Positions 31,409 to 43,396 of a stretch of 64,000 bases of DNA are shown here, piece after piece (position 1 is the stretch's first letter; each line of letters opens with the position of its first letter). A model generated the notes under the pieces. It did not search any database, had not been told where the DNA came from, and was given only the letters and a program-made list of their open reading frames with translations. The translations under genes were made by a program, and so were the position numbers. The stretch covers positions 45,462,496 through 45,526,495 of the forward strand of contig OX352774.1 of assembly GCA_947095535.1 (NCBI GenBank), read 5' to 3'. This stretch comes from Poecilobothrus nobilitatus. Its lineage: Eukaryota > Arthropoda > Insecta > Diptera > Dolichopodidae.

Positions 31409-33108
31409 ATTTTTTTTAAAACAATTTATGTCATCTTCGTTTTAATTTATAAGCTATATTTGGTTATTCCAAATGAAATGTTTTCTCATACAGTTTATGG
31501 TGCAGATTTCTGGTTATTATTCAATTAATGTTATGCGATAATTGAATAATTGTAAATCGGATCGATATAAAAACACCAGGGTAGATACTAGCATCTCATA
31601 ATTAGTTTTTTTTTTTAAATATAATTTTTCAATATCTCATTTTATCTGAATTTTTTTTCTTTTTAAATTGGGACAGAACCAAAAAAATAAAAACGAGATT
31701 TTGAGGCTTTTGTATCATTATTCGAAAGCACAAAATTGGTATGTTAATAATCCGAAAGAAATCCTGAGGAAACGCAAAAAAATTTTAAAAAATACAATTA
31801 GAGTTAATAATGCACTGCTTTTCTAACTAACTATAAAAACTCTTCAAAATCAGAGTGTCACATATAGATATTGAGTGTGTTCGCATAAGAGTACAAATAT
31901 TTCAAGGGTTGATTCTAGGAGTTTATTCTCAGTCATTTTCAAGATATTGAGATTTTTATGTTTTTTTGTTTTACTTTATTGATTGCCACATAACGATTTA
32001 CTCACATACTTAGTCTAAAGAAACTAACTTAATTTTGAACGCAAATTCTACAAGGTTTCATATGGATTTATTATCGCAGGATAATTACTTTTAAAATTAA
32101 AGCTAAAAAAATATGAACATTTTGTTTTTAAAAATTTTTTTTTTTTCAAAAATTTCATATCAATTTTTGCTGACATAATGGTAGAAAATATTTTATTGTT
32201 GCCAGGAAATCTTTCTAATTTCATTTACTCCTAATGACGATTTCTATACCTTTTTAATTTTAACAAAAATTCAAAAGAAAAGAATATAATATTATATGAG
32301 AAAAATTCCAGGTGAGTTTTAGTTTTTTTTTATAAGAAATATAATATATAAAATATTTTCAAAAAATTAAAATCTCATGCAGAGTTTATTTAATTTTTCA
32401 AAATTTAATTTTTACTTTTCATTTAATTTTTATCGCAAAAACATCAAATTTCTTATGAACTTCAAAGGATAAATAATTGAAAATTTTCGCAACAAAGAAA
32501 ATTGAAAGTTTCTTTTAAGCGACCGTTAAAAAAACAGGAGCATATGTCAAAAGTTTGAAATAGTTTGAAATTTTTTATGAACAATTATTTCTGATTTCTC
32601 CATTATATGGATCACCCACCATCAATGCAATACTTTGTTTCCCATAGAAATTTACACAAATGATTCGGAAATGAAAAGAGAATAAATTTTTTTTTTTTTT
32701 TTTAATTTAAAAAAAGTTAAAAAGAAACCTTCAAAAAACCGTAAGTATTATATAAGGAAATGTATTACATAAGGAACATTTTCAAACGAACATTTTTTTC
32801 ATCATTTACGCACCCTATGTAAAGAATAATAAAAATTTTAGTTTTCCTTAGGTACTGATTTAGTTTTTAATTCTAAGACCATCATTAACTCCCCATGGTC
32901 AATAAAATAAAATAAATTAAAGAATGAAAACAGCGCACAATTGTATTGTAATGTAAAAAGCTTCCTGCTTTGACAAAGTCTTACAATTATTTTGTATGAT
33001 TGAGAGCATATTTGATAAAATAATATATCTTAAGCCATAATGGCAGTCTTATCTTAATACCTTTAAACACACTCCGTATTAAATAAAATTAAAATTAAAT
33101 TATGATAA
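31409..33108. other. AT-rich stretch without an identified gene
   Basis: A CACATAACGATTTAC string at 31987 faintly recalls the family C motif CACATAACGGTAAATT, but neighbouring blocks do not match, so no element is called. Confidence 0.5.
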
Positions 33109-33304
33109 AGGGGCCTCGGTGGCCTGATGAGTAAGACCGTATAAAATACGCTGTAAACACCGATGTAGTGTGGGTTCGAATCCGACACACGTCGTAAGAG
33201 TTACTACTCCTTACGACATTTACAGCCATGTCTGAACAGGAAAGACTATGGAATTTCCTGTCCATATTTGTGTGGTAGAGAAATGCATTAAAAAAAAAAA
33301 ATTA
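33109..33304 (+). mobile_element. tRNA-derived SINE, family S1, copy 2
   Basis: The head has GGCCTCGGTGGCCTGATGAGTAAG (A-box region) and a perfect B-box in GTGGGTTCGAATCCGAC. GTCGTAAG at 33191-33198 and CTTACGAC at 33210-33217 form the same post-head hairpin as in the 22 kb copy. The body contains GGAAAGACTATGGAATTTCCTGTC, itself a small inverted repeat, and ends in an A-rich tail. ATGATAA occurs on both sides (33102-33108 and 33305-33311), a possible short target duplication. Confidence 0.82.
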
Positions 33305-33679
33305 ATGATAATAACATTTAATGTTAAATTAAAGTTAAATTAATAGTATAAAATTAAATTATTAGTCTTTTAATAAGAGAAGTATAACTCAAAAGAAGAT
33401 TTGCTTTCAGTATCTAATTGTACTATCTTTAAGAGAAAAAATGAAAAATGTCAAAAAGAGAAAGAGAAAAGTATAGTATACTAGCAATACGAAGAAGAAG
33501 AAAAGACTAATGTTTTTAGGAAACATTATCACAAATTATTTGACAAATGAAACTCTATTATGATAAAAATGATACTAAAATATAAAAACTGTCATTTCAA
33601 AAATATAAAAACATAATCTTTTTTCAATTCGTCAATTTTTATTTTCTTGAAATTCTTTTCTATATGTATTTTATACAAA
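33305..33679. other. AT-rich spacer
   Basis: It includes a purine-rich patch (AAAAAGAGAAAGAGAAAAG and GAAGAAGAAGAAAAG near 33450-33505). Nothing else is seen. Confidence 0.5.
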
Positions 33680-35360
33680 CTAGAAAATCCCCTGTGCAAT
33701 TGCACAATTTCTATAGATTCAAAAACATTTACGTTATCATACTGACTCCCTTAATAAACTACCTAAAAATTTCATTTTTATATCAGCACCATTAAAAAAA
33801 CGTTGAAATCACTTACTTACTTGTAATAGAAAAAAAACAAAACAAATCTAAACACATAAAATTAAAAATGTTAGGTACAGTTTATTAATTTTTTCTCGTC
33901 GCTTCTTCGTGGCGGTAATTTTTGACAGTTTTTTAATCATTGAGAAAAAATGGTCCAAGCTAAAAACACATTCAGGGTAAAAGTTCATGCCGTTCATGTT
34001 TTTGATATCTCAAAAATTGTTTGAAACACATGTATAAAGTGCACAATAAAAACCGGCGAAAAAACCAACCAACACCAATCGCTACGACATTTTTTTTTTG
34101 TTACATTTATAACAATCGCAATAATCGAAATAATTTTAATATTTGTTAAAATTTTACTCTCTATTTTTCTTTAGTTTTAAAAAAAAAATTTTATGTCGAT
34201 GAAAAACAGTTGTTTTCGCCGCGAAATTACTTTAATTACCAAAACTACTTTCAAGTCTTTTGCGTTTATTTTTTTTTACTTGAAAAAAATTAGCTGAATT
34301 TATTTTATTTAAATGTACTTTGGAAGAGGTCTTTGATATATTTAATAAAAGATTCATGTCTCTGATAATGAAATTTCATAAATTTTCGGGGGCTTTTTTT
34401 TGTGACGGTTGTTTTCGATAGCTTTTTAATTTAATGGTCTAATAATAAATTAGTACAAAATTATGAATCTATTGTGAGAGAAGGCTTCTAAAATGATATT
34501 TTCTATGTTAGTTTTTTTTTTTTTTAAGAAAAATATCCAATTCTATAATATTTGGTAAGTTCCAGACTTCTGTTATGAAATATAATTATTTAAGTCTGCC
34601 GAATTTTATATTAATAAAAAAATTTCGAATATTTTATGTTATATACCATTTATACCGAGAATTTAGCTTAAAAGTCTAAATATCAACCTAAATAAACAAA
34701 ACTACTTTAAAGTCTGTTACGAAGGTTTTACCAGCTTTTATACTAATGAAAACAAAGTCAAGAACAAAATCCGCCTATTATTTTTTTCTTATAAATATGA
34801 GGCTTACTATAAACTTTGCTCTTTTCACTTTCAGGCGTTTTAATTTTATTAATAGTACCTATTTTTATTTTTTTTTTCCAAAACAAAGATTAAAAACGCC
34901 AACAGAAAATTAATAATTTATTTTTAATTTACCGCTGCGACCAGTTCATAATGGATGTGGCGGTCAAATTTAAAAATTTATTTATTGAATTGGCTGAATT
35001 TATTTTTATTGAAAATGTGTGTTTTTTAAGTATGTACTTTTCCTTTTTTGACTGTACTCACTTTTAATAAACGGTTTGTGTCTCTGATAATACTTCTAGT
35101 GGAAAATTTGGTCTCGGGTAATAATATTTACTAAATTTATTTATATTTTTAATGAACGGTTTGTGTCTCTTGATAATACTTTGAGTCAAAGATTTGTGTC
35201 TCTGGTAATAAAATGTTAACTTATTAAATAAATATACAGAAATATCATCATTGCCAGTTTAGTTTACATTCAGTGTGAGTGTTTTATTATAGATATAAAA
35301 TATATTTTTTTTACATGTTGGCAAGGTCTCGCCAACATCTTGTGTATTATATTATAGATT
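33680..35360. mobile_element. Putative non-autonomous repeat element of unknown class
   Basis: The left edge contains the perfect 14-bp palindrome TGTGCAATTGCACA (33693-33706) within CTAGAAAATCCCC...TTTCTATAG. The right edge has an 8-bp-stem hairpin ATGTTGGC/GCCAACAT (35315-35338), with TTATTATAGATATAAAATAT before it. Internal repeats recur: a block with TGGCGGTAATTTTTGACAG near 33911 resembles GTGACGGTTGTTTTCGATAG near 34401, and TTGTGTCTCTGATAATA-type strings occur near 34356, 35076, 35161 and 35193. There is no coding sequence. The outer limits and class (possibly Helitron-like) are unproven. Confidence 0.4.
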
Positions 35361-37456
35361 ACTTATTTGTGAAATTTTGGTAAATTTCGATTAAAGACAC
35401 AAACCATAACGATTTTTTTAGTTTTCATGAATTTTGAAAACAATATTTAATGAAAATCGAAAAAAGACTTTCATTGACAATAAAGAGATGTTAAAAAAGT
35501 AAATTAGCATTTTCTTAAATTCGAAATAAAAATAATTGCAAAAGATTAGGATTTGTCCTCAATCCTTAGACAAAATGTCCTCATTTGTCTTAAATCCTCA
35601 TTTGTGAGGACTGACGAGTTATGGGGCTGGTACTTCTACAATATCTATAAATTTTATTTTATTCAAAATTTTTTGTTTTGCAAATAAATAGAAATACCAA
35701 ATTTTTTGTAAAACTCTTTAGGAATAAAAATACGCTAAAATATAAGCACTTCAAAAAACAGTAGAACTATTTATACCTATAAAAGAAATAAGTTATGTTT
35801 TCTTTTTCAACTTAAATTTAAATTTTCATTATAATTAACTATTTTGTTTTATATCATTTGGACAAAATAAATGTGTAAAATTATTTTTTTTTAAAATGAT
35901 TATATCCACCATTACAACGCGTTTTTCTGTATTTTTTTTTTAAATGAGGTCAAAAATACTCATTTTTCGTAAATTATATCTAAATCGTAAAAATAAAGTA
36001 TGTTTTCATATACATACATATTATGAAAAATTTTAAGAAAATCATATTTTAGTATGTAGACTGAATTAAAGCCAAATCACCAAATCGCCAAATCTTTAAT
36101 ATAGATTTTAAGGATCTAATCATTCTAATGCATAAAGAAAAATTTTTATTCATGTTATTAACCATATCTAATATAAAATAAAGTGCGATTTGCAAAAGTA
36201 AAGTAGATATCAACTAAAATATCTTAAAATTTACCATGCTATAGGATACATTATATATACCTTGCTATAGATATATGTATACATAAAGTATTAAACAACT
36301 AAAAAATTGTTTTCACACAGTCTTATAATAAAAATGTAAGAATTTGAACCACCTTATTTTAATATTTCCATTTTTAGATGAATGGTTTTGCCGTTTATAG
36401 GTTTTTTTTTTGGTTTTATTTTGTTTGTTTTTTTTTTTTTGAACATTACAAAGTAAATTTGAATTGACATGGAAAATTGTTTGTGTATTTTAATAAAAAA
36501 ACAAAAAAAAAAACAGTGAATTTGAATTCGTTGTGACAATCTGTTAACACAAATTTATGCTATAAAATACATAAAATTGAGAATCAAAAAAGAGAATATA
36601 AAAAATATTTTTAAAATTAAAATGAGACCAGATTTCTTTTATACATTTAAAAACAAAATAAAAAAAACAAAATCAATAAAAAAAAAAAAGATTATCAATA
36701 TAGTTATTGTTTTTAAAGAATTTTCACTTGACTCAGCAACGCATCTATAGAAAAAAAAATAAAAAAAGGAATAATTTTTACATAAAATAAAAAAAAATAA
36801 AAATCGTGTAAATTGTGCGGTTTTTTGAATCAGTTGAATTGGTAAATTTTATTATAATTCCATAATTTTTGTTTTTTTTTTCTCACTTATTTTATATTTT
36901 GTTTTATTTTTTATTTTTTCACTCAATTTTAAATCGGAGCAATTTAATGTGACAGAAAACAACGCATAATATTTATTTAATTTTTTTTTTTTTTTTACGA
37001 AATTCAATCCATTTTTTTTTTAACATAAGTATAATTAAATGAATATATACATTCATAATAGGTATGTTAGTATGTGACAATCAATATAATATTTATAGTT
37101 ACATATTTTATAAAAACTGTTTTATTGTACTGCATTACAGATATTATTTCTTTTCATTCCACCACCACCACCATCATGACCATTGATTGGATCTATAATA
37201 AACATAAATATTATAAAAACATTTTTCATGTAAAATGTAAATTTTTGTTTATTTTCTTTTAAATAAAAAAAAGTCAAAATTAAATAAAAATCTATATATT
37301 AAATATATATAATACTTAATTAAAAAAAAAATGTTTGCTTAATCTATATACCTAAACTAGCCCAATTATTCATCAGCAATCAGTATTTCTCTCTACCTAT
37401 ATTTATTATGTTAAATACTTTGAAACAATTTTAATGAAGTTCTAAAAACAAAATAA
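35361..37456. other. AT-rich stretch without an identified gene
   Basis: Long poly-A/T tracts at 36400-37035 and no repeat copy that I can place. Open frames at 36354-36539 (minus) and 37074-37262 (plus) are low complexity. Confidence 0.55.
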
Positions 37457-38006
37457 AACGAGAAAGAGTGCAGTAGAGTAGACTCTGTCAATTCTGCGAT
37501 ACCTGTTTTAACATAATATATGCTGTTTCCATAAAACTCTTTTATAAAATTTCAGATGTTTTAGTAACGGTACATTAAGTGTATTTATTTATGAACATTT
37601 TGAAGTTGCATGGCAGCTATCCGAACCTGTTGCACCAGTACAACTAAATTTTGGAGATGTAACTCTATACCTATTTGCAAAATTTCATATACCTAACTTC
37701 AATACACACTGAGTTATTACCATATAAAGAAAGACGTTGTATGGTAGCTATTCGAACTCGCTGGCCAAAAATGCTGGATTTAAATAACGAAACTAACAAT
37801 TTTGCAAAAGTGGCGTAAAAAAAGTTTCAACTTAGCTCCATTATTTTTTAAGTTATCGTGCGGGGAGACGGAAAGGCGTACATGGCTAATCGACTCAGAA
37901 TTCGATTCAGAGCTGACCCATACCTTTGAGCCTATTCGATTACTTTAAGGTTTCACAAACGTAATGGCAAATTTATTATACCCTTGAACATAGTTCATAC
38001 GGGTAT
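37457..38006 (+). mobile_element. Helentron-like family A element, short copy
   Basis: AACGAGAAAGAGTGCAGTAG starts it and GAACATAGTTCATACGGGTATAA ends it, as in the 15-18 kb copy. Only about one internal repeat unit is present (AGTTGCATGGCAGCTATCCGAACC and GTATGGTAGCTATTCGAACTC), and the GGAC run has decayed to GGGGAGACGGAAAGGCG. It shows what family A looks like without array expansion, about 550 bp against 3.4 kb. Confidence 0.75.
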
Positions 38007-38039
38007 AAAATAATAAGGGGTTTTAAATTAATATTTTAA

Positions 38040-38893
38040 GTTTTTAAGTTTTTTTACAAGTAAATTATGAAATTTTTAGGACATTTCCAAAAATTTTTTG
38101 AAAAAATGTGCTTACCGTTGGTAGGTCACATAAAAAAATTAATTTTGGGGAGCAACTTTTCCATGTAGCCCAATCCATTATGGAGCTGCAGTTCCTCAAA
38201 CTTTGAAAAAAACCCTATTTTTAAATGCATATATCTTATGTTCTGTTTAACATTTTTAACATCTGAAAACGTTATTATACAGGTATTTCATTTACCTTTG
38301 TAAATTATTATCAAAATTATACAATTTTTTTAAATTTAGTATTTAAATTTACCCTTATGTGAAAACCACATTTTGCATGAAATTTCTTTTTTCATAACTC
38401 CGGCACGCCTTTAGATAGCAACCACAAAACAAGACAAGAAATAACTTTTAGAACTTGTAGAAGCTTCCTTAGAAAATATTTGTGTAGCATCAATATTCAT
38501 CAATATTCATCAATATTCATCAATAGCATCAATATTCATCAATAGCATCAATATTCATCTTCTGTTTAAGAGCAATTAGCGTTCAAAAATTGAAAATTTC
38601 CTATTTTCAGGCACCTATAACTTAAGCATCTGTACAAATTTTTCTTTGGCAAGACATACAAATTAAAGCTCCAGTAATATATTTTTACGTGTGTTAACGG
38701 TTTTCTTAGTTATATAGGGTTCCGGACGTGCAACCCCTCAAAATTTCAGAAAAGTCCAATTTTCATGTTTTTTATGAAATTTTTAAATTTTTGTGCAAGT
38801 CACAATTCTAAACAGTTTGTATTGTCTTTTGGAAATGTGCGCTTTTAAAAACCGTTTGTTTACATTCTACCTTGTTATTTTTTAATATAGGGT
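38040..38893 (-). mobile_element. Helentron-like family C element, minus-strand copy
   Basis: Reading the minus strand it begins ACAAGGTAGAATGTAAACAA and AAAGCGCACATTTCCAAAAG. It continues through AACCCTATATAACTAAGAAAACCGTTAACACACGTAAAAATATAT, AAGTTATAGGTGCC, a CCGGAGTTATGAAAAAAGAAATTTCATGC block and CATAAGGGTAAATTTAAATAC, and ends AAGCACATTTTTTCAAAAAATTTTTGGAAATGTCC. The order is that of the 60 kb element, with one tandem unit and no (GACG) run. It abuts the family A copy at 37457-38006. Confidence 0.75.
38487..38558. repeat. Minisatellite of ATTCATCAAT and AGCATCAAT units
   Basis: Six or so copies of CAATATTCAT alternate with CAATAGCAT. The block sits inside the minus-strand family C copy and is absent from the 60 kb copy, so it expanded locally after insertion. 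Confidence 0.85.
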
Positions 38894-39065
38894 AAACCGG
38901 ACGATCTGAACGAAAAACATAAAATCATTCAAATTAATACAAATTTTAATTTAATATAATTATTAACATATATATCCTTATGACGTATATATAATAGTAA
39001 TATTTTCAATGAAATCTGCGTAAGTGTTTACTTTAAAAACAAAATTTACTTTTTAATTCATTAAA

Positions 39066-40646
39066 AACGAGGAAGAATACAGTTGCCTTTGTCAACTCTT
39101 AGATACCCGTACGAACCGTTAGTATGTTCACAGCCTGTCACTCTGCTGACAATATTATTTTTTTAATATTTTAGTATTTTAAAATAATTTGGGTGAATTT
39201 TATAATTTCTAGAATTATGGGTTCTACATATATTCAAACTATATGTTTATATGTACATTCTTCAAAAGCAGATTCTAACCTTTCACATAACGATTATCAA
39301 TGCAAAACTTTTTCAAATATTATATAGTACCATTTAATACTAAGTGGTAAATGTATATTCAATTTACTTAGTACAAAATAGTAAATATAATTTTAAATAT
39401 TATATTATATTATATTTAAATATTCCATTGACAGAATAATTTCTTATAAGTACAATAAAATACATATATGTATGTAAATACGGCGCTATATAATATACAT
39501 ATATACTCTTATCATTCATTCACTAGTGACATATACGATATGTAAATAAACATGATATTATATAAGTATGTATATATATTAATATCATATAAATAAAAAT
39601 TCTTCAAGCAACCGTTATGTTGTTTATTTATTTGCATTTTTATGTACTACGCATTATATCCTCAACAATTTCAAATTATCGAGTAAAACAAAATGGAAAA
39701 AATTCGTTTTAAAGAAATTTGTTAGAAAATTTGAAAAAATCAAGTAACACTTTCGTCAATTATAAAGTAACCCTACATTATTAAAAAAAGTTGTTAACAG
39801 AAATAAGAATATAATGTTGAAGCTTTAATTTTTATGTATTACTTTAAAAAAATTTTAACAGGTGTTCAAGTTACAGGTGTTTAAAAATAGGAAATTTTCA
39901 GTTTTTGACCCCTTACAGCTCTTAAACGGGGGGTGATACAAAAAAAAATTCTGAAATGACTCATACTTATTTTTAAAGATCTAACTTCTGTCAAAATTGC
40001 AAGTTTCCAACTTAAACCGTTTAGAAGATAGAAGGGTTGAAGGATTTTGCAAAATTTGAGTTTCACATAACGGTAAATTAAGACACCGTATGCCACAAAT
40101 ATATATTTATTGTATATATACTTTTAAAGCTAAGAAAAGTAGTAATCGTTTGGCGTTTTCAAAATGAAGATATACCTTATACAACTTGTGCTATAACAAT
40201 TTAAATATAGAGCTTTTTTGAACCTTTGGGGAGCTGTAGCTCCGTAACGGGTGGGGCTACAAAAAAAAGTTATTAAAAATAAAATTAATATTTTTGTGAG
40301 ATCTATCAGTGGTTAAAATTTCATAGCTCTATTGCAAAAAAAATGTCGGGATCTAAAAGTTAGGTGTTCGAGAGCTACCCTAAGGCTTGGTCCAAACTCA
40401 ACCAAAAAAAATAGGGAACCTACAAATTACTCCCAGAATATTTTGTGTAAATTTCAAGATTCTAGCTTTCTTAGTTTTTGAGTTAGCGTGCTGACGGACG
40501 GACGGACGGACGGACATGGCTCAAAAGTCTTAGAATTTTTTTCTGATCCGATCCATACCTTTGAAGGTATATCTAGCTCGCTTATTTCGAGGTGTTACAA
40601 ACGGAGGAGTAATTTTATTATACCCGATCCTATCGTACGGGTATAA
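39066..40646 (+). mobile_element. Helentron-like family B element, longer copy
   Basis: It starts AACGAGGAAGAATACAGTTG with GATACCCGTACGAAC close behind, and ends TATACCCGATCCTATCGTACGGGTATA, a perfect 8-bp-stem hairpin (TATACCCG/CGGGTATA). The inverse CGTACGGGTAT mirrors the 5' ATACCCGTACG. The middle contains family C-like blocks (AAAAATCAAGTAACACTTTCG, CACATAACGGTAAATTAAG, CTCCGTAACGGGTGGGGCTAC) and a (GACG)n run at 40493-40515. Family B thus looks like a mosaic of A-type ends and a C-type core. Its sister at 56139-57440 is highly similar. No coding sequence. Confidence 0.78.
40493..40515 (+). repeat. (GACG)n run in the family B element
   Basis: About five GACG units, at the position corresponding to the (GGAC)n of family A. 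The sister copy at 57300 has only GACAGACATGG here. Confidence 0.85.
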
Positions 40647-40789
40647 AAAAAGGAAATAAAACGGCTTCAGTTAATTTTATTTTTTCTTTTGATACTTTGC
40701 ACTTATATGAGAAACTGGTACGCTGCCTCTTATTGAAATATTAAGGTCATAATTAATTATTAACTTGTTTTAAAAATAAAGTATTGTTA

Positions 40790-40930
40790 TTAATTTGATA
40801 CATTTGTCGGTTTATCTGTCTGCAGTTCTACACCGTTTTGAGATAAAATAATAAAATTATTATACCTATTTCATAAGGGTGGATATCATAAAAACTGCGA
40901 AATGACTTTTTCATAAAATAAAATAACAAC
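40790..40930 (-). repeat. Family C 3' fragment
   Basis: On the minus strand TTTATCTCAAAACGGTGTAGAACTGCAGACAGATAAACCGAC corresponds to CTCTATCTTTAACGGTGTAGAAGTTTTGTAAACAGACGGACGG of the 60 kb element, preceded by a decayed TCATAAAATAAA-type block. Short and diverged. Confidence 0.5.
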
Positions 40931-41279
40931 TAAAAAAGGCGATCGATAACATAACTTTCAAATAACGAAAATTTTTTGAAATATACAACTTTGCAAACAT
41001 TTACACCGAATTTTTGTTATATTTTCTTTTAATATAAGTTATACTAGCCCAGAACCTATATAGGAAAGGATCACAAATTTAAATTGTGTGGTGTTTATAT
41101 AATTTATATGTTGGTATAAGCTTGAACTAAAATCTCATTTTTTTTTAAACAAAAACTACACTTAAATTAGGAGTTTTTGTATGTAAAATAAGATTTGAGT
41201 TCAAGTTCAATTATGAATTTGAGCCAAAATGTCAGAATATTGATGCTATATTATATATATGTATCGAAAAAACCTAGCA

Positions 41280-41720
41280 ATTTAGAAACGCTTGAAGGAG
41301 TACTTTATTGCCCGCCACGAGAAAGAGCCTTCAAAAGTAAATAAACTACACAGATGTAGTCAAAAGAGTAGGATCAGATAGGCAAGGGGAACTTGATTAA
41401 AATTTCAGCTTAAATTTTCCAACAATACGTTCAGAAGATGGATATAAAACAAAAGGAAAAGGTATAGAATAAGATTTCGCCACTGCTTTAAATGGGTGTT
41501 AGACAGAGCCTAATCGGCTACCGGGCAAGACATAATACCTACGGGGTGTGATAGAATGACGCGACAAGATCTGTATTCGAAATGTGCAAACTGAACCAAA
41601 GTGATAAGACTAACAATTATATTAACACTACTGCTACACATGGAATATCAAAGGATATTATTCCAAGCAGAGAAATTACATCTTCTTGAAATAGAATTGG
41701 TGAATAAGAAGATTGCTATT
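41280..41720. other. Balanced-composition block, unclassified
   Basis: Much less AT-rich than its neighbours. A plus-strand frame gives TIRSEDGYKTKG, which vaguely recalls the linker between endonuclease and reverse transcriptase in Jockey-type LINEs, and CGGCTACCGGGCAAGACATA is distinctive. Stops occur in all frames. It may be a decayed LINE or gene fragment. I cannot assign it. Confidence 0.3.
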
Positions 41721-43007
41721 TTCTGATATTAATCTATTAACCATAGAATATAGAATATTTAAGATATCTGACAAGTGGTTTAGAAAAAAAAGTATTAGAA
41801 AGAGAAGAACATATTATATTATTTAGTAAGAAATCAATCAATAAGTCAAGTTATCTTCATTTAACATCAGTTTTATTCTTTATTCATTAAAGAAATATTT
41901 TTTAAGTTATATTTTTCATTTTTAAATACAATTTGGCAATCTGAAACTTAAAATAAATATTTTCCAATATTTTGAACTTTAATTTAAAAAAAAAATAAAA
42001 TAAACTTTTTTATTTCAAGTATATATAGCTATAGTGTGAATAACTACTTTACAATTGACTCGCCTACAATCTTCAATAAAAAAAAATAAATAAAAAAAAT
42101 CAAGCAAATAAAATTGAATTTAAAGACATGAAAATTTATTTTTCATTAAAAGTTAATAAATCCAAATATTCAATAATTGTTTTTTGTTAATTTTTTTTTT
42201 TTTTTTTTAATTTTTTCGTTTAAAATAATAAAAAATTATTTTCGAATTGGTCATAAAAAAAAAACAAAAAAAAAAAGTATTGGCAAAAAAATAAAAAATA
42301 AATAAAAAATGAAACAATTTTATATAATTGATGACCAACAACATTTTTAACCCAAATGCAAATATATCACATCACCTTTTATCGAATAATATGCGTATGC
42401 CAATGTAACTTAACATTATCACAAACAGAATCAAAAGATTAATACTCACCTCAGTTAAAAATAAAGTCAAGCCACACCTTTCTTATTTGTTCTTAACTTA
42501 AAAACTACGTCATACTTCATTTGATCAGCCAAACGCTAAAAAGAGAACATTCATAAATGTAAGTACATACAAAAGAAGGTAACCATGTAAAGAAAAAAAA
42601 AATAAAAAAAAAGAAGGAAAACAAACAAACTCAATATATTTCGTTAATTAATAGCTATACCATAAACTTGTCAATTTTGTTGTCCTTATATTTAATTTAT
42701 GTCCACAATTTTTTCATTTTTTATATACTTTTAATTTTTTTTTTTTTTTTAATTTATAAGCAAAATATCGTTATAATTTTTTTTTTTTTCTTTAATTTAA
42801 ATAAAATTAATCAAAGATTCATTTTGCAGTTAATTGTTAATATTATACCTACGTTTGTCTGCCATAATGTCTGCATTTCGAATTGTGAAATATTCTAGAA
42901 AGAAACGAACAGATATTATTGTATATGTTCATCTATTTTACGGTTAACAATATAATTATAGTAATTTTAAATTATTATATGTTAAATATCAATACAGTAT
43001 AAATTCA
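41721..43007. other. AT-rich stretch, no supported gene
   Basis: Poly-A/T tracts around 42190-42310 and 42590-42800. Open frames translate low-complexity sequence. Confidence 0.55.
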
Positions 43008-43396
43008 ACCAATGGTGTAGTTGTTAAAACACAAGCCTTTCAATCGAAAGGTTTCAAGTTCAAAACTCCGGCTGAGTTATATATATTTTTAAGTAAAAAA
43101 TAAGTATATACTTACATAGGTGTATCGAATATTAATATCGTATTGTAATATGTACATCATATTATATATGTAATTAAATAATAATAAAATAGTTCTAGGA
43201 ATAAGATAATAGATGGTGTGTAAATAAACGCGCAATATTTACATTTCATAGATTTTCTTGTACAATATAGGTACAGTCGACTAATCAACGGCTTAGTGAA
43301 ATTAATGATTGCAGAAACTGAAGCTTAATCAGATGTAAATACAATAATTGATTTAGTTAATGTCCTATGATTTTAGGAGTCGGAAGGAGTAAAAAT
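43008..43396 (+). mobile_element. tRNA-derived SINE, family S2, plus-strand copy
   Basis: The head is CCAATGGTGTAGTTGTTAAA, CCTTTCAATCGAAAGGTTT and a mutated B-box AAGTTCAAAACTCCGGC. The body contains GTACAATATAGGTACAGTCG, and the 3' part has AATGATTGCAGAAACTGAAGC and TTAGTTAATGTCCTATG, then GGAGTAAAAATGA. The 3' block aligns with the 26.9 kb copy and with the LINE 3' end at 25.1 kb. Target duplications are not clear. Confidence 0.72.

Noticed and set aside
31980..32010. Another family C copy at CACATAACGATTTAC
   Set aside because: One short motif matches but the neighbouring blocks of the element are absent.
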